5,359 nucleotides of DNA from an uncultured Clostridia bacterium (GTDB lineage Bacteria; Bacillota; Clostridia; Oscillospirales; Ruminococcaceae): assembly GCA_947385505.1 (NCBI GenBank), contig CANDLP010000189.1, forward strand, positions 1 through 5,359, in the 5' to 3' direction. Positions 1 through 5,218 of the stretch are shown here, in pieces; position 1 is the first letter of the stretch, and the number at the start of each line of letters is the position of its first letter. The position numbers were made by a program, and so were the translations under genes. The notes under the pieces were generated by a model that was given only the letters and a program-made list of their open reading frames with translations, ran no database searches and was not told the DNA's origin.

Positions 1-477
1 CTGAAAAACATTTCCTCCATGTTCGTAAAAAAAGACGGCGGCTATCTCCTGATAGACGAGGAAAGCGGCGAAAATTACGAATATTCTTCAAGCATAGATT
101 CAGACACCTGCAACAAAATCAAGCTGACCTACGATAACGAGGACAGCGGCAAAAGAGAAGTATACATTGCTCAGGACGGCTCTAACATCAACAGCTGGGG
201 AGTTTTACAGTACTTTGACACCCTTAAAGAAGGCGAAAACGGGCAAGCCAAAGCAAATGCGCTTTTAAAACTATACAACGCGAAAACCCGCAAGCTCAGA
301 ATAACAAAAGCCTTCGGCGACTGCAATGTAAGGGCGGGCAGCATGATCGCGGTAAGGCTTGATTTAGGAGACATGACCGTAAACAATTTTATGCTTGTTG
401 AAAAAGCCGTACACACCTTTAACCTTGACGAACACTTTATGGACTTGACATTGAAAGGCGGTGAGATAAATGCCTGA
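1..477 (+). CDS. xkdQ: XkdQ/YqbQ-like baseplate hub protein, C-terminal part (5' truncated by window)
   Basis: The reading frame is open from base 1, so 158 codons are visible before the TGA at 475-477. The first ATG (position 19) is preceded by CATTTCCTCC, which is not a ribosome binding site, so it is very likely an internal methionine and the gene starts upstream of the window. The fragment resembles the C-terminal half of XkdQ-type proteins of PBSX-like prophages. Diagnostic stretches, numbered from the first codon here, are the K-x-Y-I-A-type strand around 51-57, SWGVLQYFDTL at 65-75, the TRKLRITKAFGDCNVRAG segment at 96-113, and the closing VEKAVHTFNLDEHFMDLTL at 133-151. XkdQ proteins are usually a little over 300 residues, so about half is missing. 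In the family this protein forms the central hub joining tail tube to baseplate, analogous to Mu gp44 and T4 gp27. The next gene starts 8 nt before its stop. Confidence 0.88.
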   Translation: MKNISSMFVKKDGGYLLIDEESGENYEYSSSIDSDTCNKIKLTYDNEDSGKREVYIAQDGSNINSWGVLQYFDTLKEGENGQAKANALLKLYNAKTRKLRITKAFGDCNVRAGSMIAVRLDLGDMTVNNFMLVEKAVHTFNLDEHFMDLTLKGGEINA

Positions 478-922
478 CGCCTCGGAGCTTGTAAAAGCGG
501 TAAAAAAGGCGGCTATGGACGCGGTAAAGGCGGACAAGCCCGTGGAGGTGTATTTCGGAAGCGTAATAAGCGCGGATCCTTTGAAAATCCTTGTGGAGCA
601 AAAATTGACCTTGGGTGCGGAACAGCTTGTGCTTACCAAAGCGGTAACCGACCATTGGGTAGACATAGAAGTGAGCCATTTCACCGTAAACGACGATTTC
701 ATGATACCCGATCATACTCACGTCACTCCCGCGGGACCCAGCGATACGGGAAATCTTGATACAAAACATAAGCACGCGTACAAAGGGCGCAAAAAAATCA
801 TGATTTACAACGGTCTGAAAACGGGCGAAAAGGTGCTTTTGATACGCTTTGACAAGGGACAAAGATTTGTGGTTTTAGACCGCGTATGCGAGCATACGGC
901 GATAGGAGAGTGGATTGGATGA
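470..922 (+). CDS. xkdR: XkdR-like DUF2577 baseplate protein, candidate spike/OB-fold component
   Basis: A 150-residue protein. The ATG at 470 overlaps the XkdQ-like stop as ATGCCTGA, with a weak purine-rich Shine-Dalgarno (AAAGGCGGTGAG, 454-465) inside the upstream gene. Family features are a predicted N-terminal helix (4-20), the strand VEVYFGSVISADPLKILVEQ around 25-44, then LVLTKAVTDHWVDIEV (53-68) and KGRKKIMIYNGLKTGEKVLLIR (105-126), ending in a strand FVVLDRV. This is the DUF2577 (XkdR) pattern, and the length suits clostridial members, which seem longer than the Bacillus one. The gene lies between the hub and the gp25-like gene, where Mu and P2 relatives carry the spike, so a spike role is plausible but inferred. 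Two HxH motifs (H82-T-H84 and H100-K-H102) flank a loop rich in Pro, Gly and Asp. No signal peptide or membrane segment is visible. Confidence 0.87.
   Translation: MPDASELVKAVKKAAMDAVKADKPVEVYFGSVISADPLKILVEQKLTLGAEQLVLTKAVTDHWVDIEVSHFTVNDDFMIPDHTHVTPAGPSDTGNLDTKHKHAYKGRKKIMIYNGLKTGEKVLLIRFDKGQRFVVLDRVCEHTAIGEWIG
883..898. repeat. Perfect 7-bp inverted repeat ahead of the xkdS ribosome binding site
   Basis: CGTATGC (883-889) and GCATACG (892-898) are exact reverse complements separated by GA. As RNA this would form at best a 6-bp stem with a CGAG tetraloop. It sits at the 3' end of the xkdR-like gene, 5 nt before the AGGAG (904-908) of the next gene. It also covers the only alternative upstream ATG (886) in the xkdS frame. 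It could be a local translation-modulating hairpin or chance within coding sequence; the sequence alone cannot decide. Confidence 0.45.
904..908 (+). promoter_or_regulatory. Ribosome binding site AGGAG selecting the 919 start of the xkdS-like gene
   Basis: AGGAG lies 10 nt before the ATG at 919. The alternative in-frame ATG at 886 has no Shine-Dalgarno, and the 11 residues it would add do not resemble the family N-terminus, while the MIPKI start at 919 does. The 919 start also gives a classic ATGA stop/start overlap. Confidence 0.7.
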
Positions 923-1320
923 TACCTAAAATCAGCTTTGAAAACGGAAATATCGAAATCAAAGAACAGCCCACCCTTACCCACCGAATGGACAGGGAAA
1001 AAGAATACATTAAGGGCAAAGCCGACGAGATTGAAGCCATGAAGCAGGCAGTCTACAAAATCCTTATGACCGAGCGGTACGGCAGTATAATTTATTCGGG
1101 CAATTATGGGATAGAGCTTGCCGACCTGTTCGGGCAGCCTGTTTCCTACGTTTGTCCCGAGCTGGAAAGGCGCATAGCGGAAGCGCTCCTTTGGGACAAG
1201 CGTATCGAAAGCGTTGCGGATTTTCAATTTGACTTAAGCGAAAAGGGTGTTGTATCTGTCCGTTTTATTGTACACACAATTTTCGGAGCCTTTGATGCGG
1301 AAAGGAGCGTAAATGTTTGA
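919..1320 (+). CDS. xkdS: XkdS-like DUF2634 baseplate protein (gp25/gpW-type)
   Basis: A 133-residue protein, typical in size for DUF2634/XkdS. It starts at the ATG at 919, overlapping the preceding TGA as ATGA. A longer in-frame start at 886 is rejected for lack of a ribosome binding site. Family signatures are the MIPKI start, IKGKADEIEAMKQAVYKIL at 31-49, TERYGSIIYSGNYGIELADL at 51-70, and a C-terminal half with ELERRIAEALLWDKRI (81-96) followed by strands carrying VRFIVHTIFG (114-123). This matches the small wedge proteins related to T4 gp25, P2 gpW and Mu gp46, which nucleate the sheath and bridge tube and baseplate wedge. The next gene is the J-type wedge protein, the usual partner. Its ribosome binding site AAAGGAG (1301-1307) lies inside this gene, and the two genes overlap by 8 nt (ATGTTTGA), which suggests coupled translation and matched amounts. 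Confidence 0.9.
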   Translation: MIPKISFENGNIEIKEQPTLTHRMDREKEYIKGKADEIEAMKQAVYKILMTERYGSIIYSGNYGIELADLFGQPVSYVCPELERRIAEALLWDKRIESVADFQFDLSEKGVVSVRFIVHTIFGAFDAERSVNV

Positions 1321-2518
1321 GCACGTAACCTATAATGATATTTTAGAACGCATGATGTCCCGCGTCAGCAGTAAGCTTGACAAACGGGAGGGTTCGGTGA
1401 TATGGGACGCTCACTCCCCTGCCGCTCTGGAAATTATGTCCTTGTACATAGAGCTGGAGCGGGTGATAAATGAAAGCTTCGGGGACACGGCTTCGCGGGA
1501 ATTTCTGATAAAGCGCTGCGCCGAAAGGGGGATAACCCCTTATCCCGCTTCCAAAGCGGTGTGCAGGGGCGAGTTTACGCCCGAAAGCATTGACGTTTCG
1601 GGTAAACGCTTTAATATCGGCGAAATAAATTTTATTGTAACCGAAAAAATTTCCGACGGAGTGTATAAAGCCGAATGCGAACAGGCGGGAAGCGCGGGTA
1701 ATCACTATCTGGGACAGCTTACCCCGATAGATTACGTCAGCGGACTTCAAACTGCCGAGCTTACCGAGCTGTTAATCCCCGGAGAGGACGAGGAGGACAC
1801 GGAAGAGCTTCGGCGGAGGTATTTTGACAGCTTCGAGGACAAAGCCTTCGGAGGCAATGTCAAGGATTATATCACTAAAACCAACGCCATAGCGGGGGTG
1901 GGGCAAACCAAGGTAACGCGCGTCTGGAACGGGGATATAAGACCCGCCGAAATGATGCCGTCCGACGAGGTGAAAGCATGGTACAACGGTATAAAAGATA
2001 CTCTTTCGGGCGGCACAAAAACATGGCTTGACACGGTTTTCAGGGCGGCAATCGAAAAAAAGCTGACAGTCGGGGGAACGGTTTTATTGACAATTCTCGG
2101 CGCAGATTTTGAGGAAGCAAGCCCCGAACTGATAGCTAAGGTTCAGGAGAAAATCGATCCGGAGCCTTACGGTGGAGAAGGGCTTGGACTGGCGCCGATA
2201 GGACATATAGTCAAGGTACAGAGCGCCGAACCGGTGCGGGTGAATATTGCCCTAAAAATAGCTTTTGAAGAGGGTTACAGCGAAAAAAATCTTTGGGAAA
2301 ACATAGAGAATGCAGTTTCGGAGTACCTTCTCGAACTGCGGAAAAATTGGGGCGAAAACACAGCGTCTGCGGTTCGGATAAGCCAGATAGAAACGCGCAT
2401 TTTAGCAATAAAAGGTGTGGCGGATATAGGGGGCACAAGGCTTAACGGCGCGGAAAAGAACCTTTTACTCACAAGTTTGCAAATACCGGTGTCGGGAGGT
2501 ATTGAAATTGAAGGTTAA
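1313..2518 (+). CDS. xkdT: XkdT-like baseplate J family protein with extra internal segment
   Basis: A 401-residue protein with start ATG at 1313, 5 nt after AAAGGAG (1301-1307). It is a baseplate J-like wedge protein (P2 gpJ, Mu gp47 and PBSX XkdT type). Visible landmarks are the N-terminal MFEHVTYNDILERMMSRV, then KREGSVIWDAHSPAALE (24-40), ERGITPYPASKA (70-81), AGSAGNHYLGQLTPI (126-140), a charged EDTEELRRRYFDSF-type stretch (162-175) with the following FGGN, and GGEGLGLAPIGH at 287-298. Late in the protein is ISQIETRILAIKGVADIGG (357-375), the usual end of the fold. XkdT itself is near 350 residues; the extra length sits between W205-N-G and G254-G-T, where about 46 helix-prone residues (208-253) replace a short loop. 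The protein should polymerise as wedge around the hub. It ends TAA at 2516-2518, inside the start of the next gene. Confidence 0.93.
   Translation: MFEHVTYNDILERMMSRVSSKLDKREGSVIWDAHSPAALEIMSLYIELERVINESFGDTASREFLIKRCAERGITPYPASKAVCRGEFTPESIDVSGKRFNIGEINFIVTEKISDGVYKAECEQAGSAGNHYLGQLTPIDYVSGLQTAELTELLIPGEDEEDTEELRRRYFDSFEDKAFGGNVKDYITKTNAIAGVGQTKVTRVWNGDIRPAEMMPSDEVKAWYNGIKDTLSGGTKTWLDTVFRAAIEKKLTVGGTVLLTILGADFEEASPELIAKVQEKIDPEPYGGEGLGLAPIGHIVKVQSAEPVRVNIALKIAFEEGYSEKNLWENIENAVSEYLLELRKNWGENTASAVRISQIETRILAIKGVADIGGTRLNGAEKNLLLTSLQIPVSGGIEIEG
2495..2499 (+). promoter_or_regulatory. Ribosome binding site GGAGG deciding the TTG start of the xkdU-like gene
   Basis: GGAGG sits within the end of the baseplate J gene. 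Two in-frame TTG codons follow, at 2502 and 2508, and there is no ATG or GTG nearby. The spacing is 2 nt to the first and 8 nt to the second, so 2508 is the better start. It gives an N-terminus reading M-K-V-N-R-K. Confidence 0.65.
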
Positions 2519-3074
2519 CAGAAAAGAAAATATTGATCTTTTATCATATCTCCCGAATTTTTTAAAGGAATATGACGAGCTTAAGGCGGCTCTTGACGCG
2601 GAAAATCCCGAATTTAAGCTGATTTGGGAGCAGTCGGCTCGGGCTTTGAACAACAGCTTTATCGACGCCGCGGACGAGTACGGAATCGGGCGTTTTGAAA
2701 AGCTGACGGGAATACTGCCGGATAGGGATTCCGGCCTTGAAGCAAGGCGGGACGCGGTCAAGGTAAAGTGGCTCAGTAAGCTTCCGTATGCTTACAGAAT
2801 GCTTTTAAAACAGCTTGAAGTGATTTGCGGGAATGATTTTTCGGTAACAAGGAAATTTGAAAACGAATATTTTTTAAGAGTAGTGACTCATCTCAGGGAC
2901 TTCGGAAGAACCGCCGAGGTCAAAAAGCTGCTCGCAGAAATGATCCCCGCGAATATTACGGCGGATTATTACAACAGCGTCACGTTTAAAGCGGAAAAGG
3001 AGCCTGTTTTGTTTGCGGGAATAAAGGCTTGCGGAAAGCATAAAAAAATTACCGTTCATGTGAGCAGGTTCTGA
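2508..3074 (+). CDS. xkdU: XkdU-like DUF2313 (YmfQ) baseplate/tail protein, TTG start
   Basis: A protein of 188 residues from the TTG at 2508, or 190 if the TTG at 2502 is used; 2508 is preferred for its 8-nt distance from GGAGG (2495-2499). It matches the DUF2313/YmfQ/XkdU family, which follows baseplate J in PBSX-type and Mu-type (gp48) operons and completes the inner baseplate. Family features are an N-terminal LLSYLPNFLKEYDELKAAL (11-29), a helical segment with IDAADEYGIGRFEKLTGI (52-69) and SGLEARRDAVKVKW (75-88), then YAYRMLLKQLEVICG (94-108), and a C-terminal VKKLLAEMIPANI (138-150). The pattern of a helical N-terminal part followed by a mixed part ending in strands fits the family, and the length is near the family norm. 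The overlap with the upstream gene is 11 nt (2508-2518). It ends 24 nt before the fibre gene. The exact start is the least certain part. Confidence 0.88.
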   Translation: MKVNRKENIDLLSYLPNFLKEYDELKAALDAENPEFKLIWEQSARALNNSFIDAADEYGIGRFEKLTGILPDRDSGLEARRDAVKVKWLSKLPYAYRMLLKQLEVICGNDFSVTRKFENEYFLRVVTHLRDFGRTAEVKKLLAEMIPANITADYYNSVTFKAEKEPVLFAGIKACGKHKKITVHVSRF

Positions 3075-3080
3075 AAAAGG

Positions 3081-3089
3081 AAAGGGAGG
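3081..3089 (+). promoter_or_regulatory. Ribosome binding site AAAGGGAGG of the tail fibre gene
   Basis: A strong purine-rich Shine-Dalgarno sequence in the 24-nt gap after the xkdU-like stop, 9 nt before the ATG at 3099. Unlike the upstream baseplate genes, the fibre therefore has its own intergenic initiation site. No hairpin or promoter-like boxes are visible in the gap. Confidence 0.75.
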
Positions 3090-3098
3090 ATCATAAAT

Positions 3099-4781
3099 AT
3101 GGCTTGGAAGGAAGCTGTAATTACCAACGACGGATTGTCGCTGCTGACCGAATGCGTTTTAGGGGGGAAACTTGAAATAACCTCGGCGGCGGGAGGGGAA
3201 AACGTTTCGCCGGCGGTATCGCTGATGGCGATGAAAGAGATAGCCGAGCCTAAGCGCTTGCTGCATATTGCCAAAACCGAACGCATCGAAAACGGCGTGA
3301 CGGTAAATGTGAGGGTTCAGAACAAGGGCGTATCAGAGGAGTATTGTATAAAACAGATAGGGCTTTTCGCAAGGCTTGAAGGAAGCGGCGCGGTTCCCGT
3401 GCTGTTGGCAGTGATACAGGACGAAAACGGTGAAATCGTACCGAAGGAAGAGGATAATCCGGAATATTTGCTGGAATATGACTTTGTGATTCCCGTAAAT
3501 AACTTGGAAAATATAACCGTTTCGGTTACCCCGAATACCTTTGCCACGGTTGAGGATCTGTCGGAAATGAACGGGCATATTGAAAACAGGTCCAACCCGC
3601 ACGAGGTAACCAAAGCGCAGGTGGGACTCGGAAATGTACCCAACGTTTCCACCAACGAACAAACGCCCACTTATACCGCTCCCGCCGCAGCGGCGGAGCT
3701 TGCAAGCGGGGAGAAATTCGGCACGGCTATGGGGAAGATTGCAAAAGCGGTAAAGGAGCTGATAATACACCTCGCGGATAGTGTAAAGCATGTAACGGCG
3801 GCGGAAAGAACCGCTTGGAACGGCAAGGCGGCGGGAAGCCATTCTCACGGGGCGGCGTCTCAAAGTGCAAACGGATTTATGAGCGCGGCAGACAAAGCCA
3901 AGCTTGACGGGATAACGGCGGGCGCCAATAAATACGCTCACCCCGTCACATCGGGAAACAAACATATTCCCGCAGGCGGATCAAGCGGTCAAATTTTAAG
4001 GTGGGCTTCCGACGGAACGGCGGTGTGGGGAGCGGACAATAACACGACTTATTCCAATATGGGCGGCGCTTCCGCTTCGGCGGCGGGAAGAGCGGGACTT
4101 GTGCCAGCGCCTGCGGCAGGAGCTCAGGGCAGGTATTTAAGAGGCGACGGCACATGGCAGACTCCGCCCGATACGAACACTACTTATTCGGCGGCAACAC
4201 AATCAGTCAACGGCTTAATGAGCGCCGCCGATAAGAAAAAGCTTGACGGAATAGCGGCGGGGGCAAACGCATACGCTCACCCCTCTTATACCGCGAGAAC
4301 GGGAGTGCCTGCGGCAAACCAGACCCCCGCCTTCGGCGGCATGTTCAGCATTTCTCAGCCTGTTTCGGACGGGAGCGGACACATTACGGGAATGAATGCA
4401 CGAACGGTAAAAATTCCGGATACAAACGCTTCCGCTTCTGCGGCGGGGCTTATGAGCGCCGCCGATAAAAATAAGATGAACGAGATAAAGATTTCGGGAA
4501 TAAACGTTACATACGGAAAAGAGACTATTCTGAGAACAACAAGCGGACCTATTTCAAAAACGGTTACGATTTCCCACAAAACGGACATTGTTTTTCTGTG
4601 GGTTCTTAATCATGCAGCTTACAGAACCCTGATTGTTTTGAATTCCTATGCGGGCTCCGACAATCTGGCGGGTTTGTTTACCGTTAATCTGTCACAGTCG
4701 GCAAGCTCGGCAACGCTTAAGTTTACGGGCGGCACAAATTTAGATACGACCGTATACTATGCGGCGCTCAGATTATCTTAA
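3099..4781 (+). CDS. Modular tail fibre protein (DUF3751/Phage_tail_fib N-terminal domain)
   Basis: A 560-residue fibre gene with ATG at 3099 behind AAAGGGAGG. Residues 1 to about 150 resemble the Phage_tail_fib (DUF3751) attachment domain of P2 gpH/Mu-type fibres: the MAWKEAVITNDGLSLL start, IKQIGLFARL around 86-95, and a strand-rich end with YDFVIPVNN. Next come a Phage_fiber_2-type repeat NPHEVTKAQVGLGNVPN (166-182), a helical stretch (about 197-227), and HVTAAERTAW (231-240) leading to G246-S-H-S-H250. The shaft then has GLMSAADK-type repeats at 259-282, 372-395 and 450-463, separated by GGSSGQILRW (293-302) and GLVPAP with GRYLRGDGTW (333-353). The last part (about 464-560) has no repeats, is strand-prone and ends AALRLS; it is the likely tip and receptor-binding part (inferred). 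Composition is rich in Ala, Gly, Ser and Thr, as in trimeric fibres. The N-terminal domain should bind the baseplate and the C-terminus the host surface. No peptidase or chaperone domain is recognisable. Confidence 0.93.
   Translation: MAWKEAVITNDGLSLLTECVLGGKLEITSAAGGENVSPAVSLMAMKEIAEPKRLLHIAKTERIENGVTVNVRVQNKGVSEEYCIKQIGLFARLEGSGAVPVLLAVIQDENGEIVPKEEDNPEYLLEYDFVIPVNNLENITVSVTPNTFATVEDLSEMNGHIENRSNPHEVTKAQVGLGNVPNVSTNEQTPTYTAPAAAAELASGEKFGTAMGKIAKAVKELIIHLADSVKHVTAAERTAWNGKAAGSHSHGAASQSANGFMSAADKAKLDGITAGANKYAHPVTSGNKHIPAGGSSGQILRWASDGTAVWGADNNTTYSNMGGASASAAGRAGLVPAPAAGAQGRYLRGDGTWQTPPDTNTTYSAATQSVNGLMSAADKKKLDGIAAGANAYAHPSYTARTGVPAANQTPAFGGMFSISQPVSDGSGHITGMNARTVKIPDTNASASAAGLMSAADKNKMNEIKISGINVTYGKETILRTTSGPISKTVTISHKTDIVFLWVLNHAAYRTLIVLNSYAGSDNLAGLFTVNLSQSASSATLKFTGGTNLDTTVYYAALRLS
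3594..3674 (+). repeat. Phage_fiber_2-type repeat unit in the fibre
   Basis: This encodes N166 to Y192 of the fibre. Its core NPHEVTKAQVGLGNVPN matches the widespread NPHxVTKxQVGLGNVxN unit of phage side-tail fibres, which is often present in tandem. Only one copy is present here, with E instead of the usual G after the histidine. It marks the hinge from the attachment domain to the shaft. Confidence 0.8.
3873..3944 (+). repeat. Fibre shaft repeat, copy 1 (GFMSAADK unit)
   Basis: This encodes residues 259-282: the GFMSAADKAKLDGI core, then TAGAN and KYAHP. It shares AAGCTTGACGG and ATACGCTCACCCC exactly with copy 2 and is otherwise diverged in third positions. It lies 113 codons before copy 2. 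Confidence 0.85.
4212..4283 (+). repeat. Fibre shaft repeat, copy 2 (GLMSAADK unit)
   Basis: This encodes residues 372-395: GLMSAADKKKLDGI, then AAGAN and AYAHP. It shares the 17-nt ATGAGCGCCGCCGATAA (4218-4234) exactly with copy 3, 78 codons downstream. Confidence 0.85.
4446..4487 (+). repeat. Fibre shaft repeat, copy 3 (short GLMSAADK unit)
   Basis: This encodes residues 450-463: GLMSAADKNKMNEI. Only the first part of the unit is present; the AGAN-YAHP tail is replaced by the start of the C-terminal region. The 17 nt at 4452-4468 equal those of copy 2. An ASASAAG segment immediately upstream (444-450) also recurs at 324-330. Confidence 0.8.
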
Positions 4782-4784
4782 ACG

Positions 4785-4791
4785 AAGGAGG
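4785..4791 (+). promoter_or_regulatory. Ribosome binding site AAGGAGG of the gene after the fibre
   Basis: A consensus Shine-Dalgarno 4 nt after the fibre stop codon and 10 nt before the ATG at 4802. The 20-nt gap holds nothing else, and no terminator hairpin follows the fibre, so transcription probably continues. Confidence 0.78.
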
Positions 4792-4801
4792 ACATACTGA
4801 A

Positions 4802-5218
4802 ATGATTATATTTGAGGACGGATCATGCCGAATAAATCCCTGTAATCCCGATTCCAATTTTTTGGAGGGCTTTGACTGCAATCAGCCTAAGTGGGTTGTA
4901 GATGACGAATCGGAGCTGGCGTGGAAAATACTTTCCGCGCCCTCTTGGGAGCCTGTGGAGGACGAAAACGGGAATTTGATTGATATTGTTATTTCCGAAG
5001 CTGTCCAAATGAAACAGAGCAATGAGGAGAGTATAGAGGCGCTTAAGGCAGAGCTTGACGAAATCGACAGACAGGCGATACGTCCGCTGAGGGCGATTGC
5101 GGCGGGGACGGATACGGAAGAGGACACACGGATTTTGGCGGAGCTGGAAAGCCGCGCGGAAGCGATAAGGGCGGAGATCGCGGAGTTAAGCGGGGAAAAG
5201 GAGGAAACCAATGGATAG
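4802..5218 (+). CDS. Small acidic protein with helical C-terminus; unrecognised, possible fibre-assembly partner
   Basis: A 138-residue protein with ATG at 4802 behind AAGGAGG. I cannot assign a named family with confidence. Residues 1-68 look like a short strand-rich domain with three cysteines (C9, C14, C26), WVVDDESELAWKIL (31-44) and an acidic EDENGN turn (53-58). Residues 69-132 look helical and coiled-coil-prone: ESIEALKAELDEIDRQAIRPLRAI, a short AAGTDTEED break, then a second helix ending in RAEIAEL. The IDRQAIRPLRA pattern followed by an acidic break and a second Ala/Glu-rich helix recurs in small proteins encoded after tail fibres in phages of several phyla, as far as I recall. That and its position suggest a fibre chaperone or assembly factor, but this is inference. 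The protein is strongly acidic, with no signal peptide or membrane segment. It ends TAG at 5216-5218, overlapping the next gene by 8 nt (ATGGATAG). Confidence 0.85.
   Translation: MIIFEDGSCRINPCNPDSNFLEGFDCNQPKWVVDDESELAWKILSAPSWEPVEDENGNLIDIVISEAVQMKQSNEESIEALKAELDEIDRQAIRPLRAIAAGTDTEEDTRILAELESRAEAIRAEIAELSGEKEETNG
5198..5204 (+). promoter_or_regulatory. Ribosome binding site AAGGAGG of the small membrane protein gene
   Basis: AAGGAGG lies inside the end of the preceding gene, 6 nt before the ATG at 5211. It is the main evidence that the frame starting there is a real gene although only 49 codons are visible. Confidence 0.78.

Noticed and set aside
19..21. ATG at 19 as start of the first gene
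   Set aside because: The frame is open to base 1, no Shine-Dalgarno precedes the ATG, and the protein would be only half of the XkdQ family length.
727..736. 10-bp palindrome TCCCGCGGGA as an operator
   Set aside because: It lies in the middle of a coding region with no promoter nearby, and a single palindrome of this length is expected by chance.
437..862. 141-codon minus-strand frame opposite the XkdR-like gene
   Set aside because: It is fully overlapped by genes with clear family matches, and its translation resembles no protein family.
886..918. Upstream ATG extension of the XkdS-like gene
   Set aside because: There is no ribosome binding site before 886, the added residues do not fit the family start, and the ATG at 919 has AGGAG plus an ATGA overlap.
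1529..1546. Hairpin GGGATAA-CCCC-TTATCCC as a terminator
   Set aside because: The 7-bp stem is perfect, but no T-run follows and it lies inside the conserved ERGITPYP coding motif of the baseplate J gene, so chance in coding sequence is more likely.
3075..3098. Promoter or terminator between the XkdU-like and fibre genes
   Set aside because: The 24-nt gap holds only the ribosome binding site; there is no room for -35/-10 boxes and no inverted repeat.
3333..3965. 210-codon open frame on the minus strand opposite the fibre gene
   Set aside because: It lies wholly inside the well-supported fibre gene and its translation is rich in Arg and Cys with no recognisable domain. It is an antisense shadow of GC-rich codons.
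4488..4781. Diversity-generating retroelement variable region at the fibre C-terminus
   Set aside because: No template repeat, reverse transcriptase or accessory gene is in the window, and the segment shows no obvious clustering of AAY codons as targets. A template elsewhere cannot be excluded.
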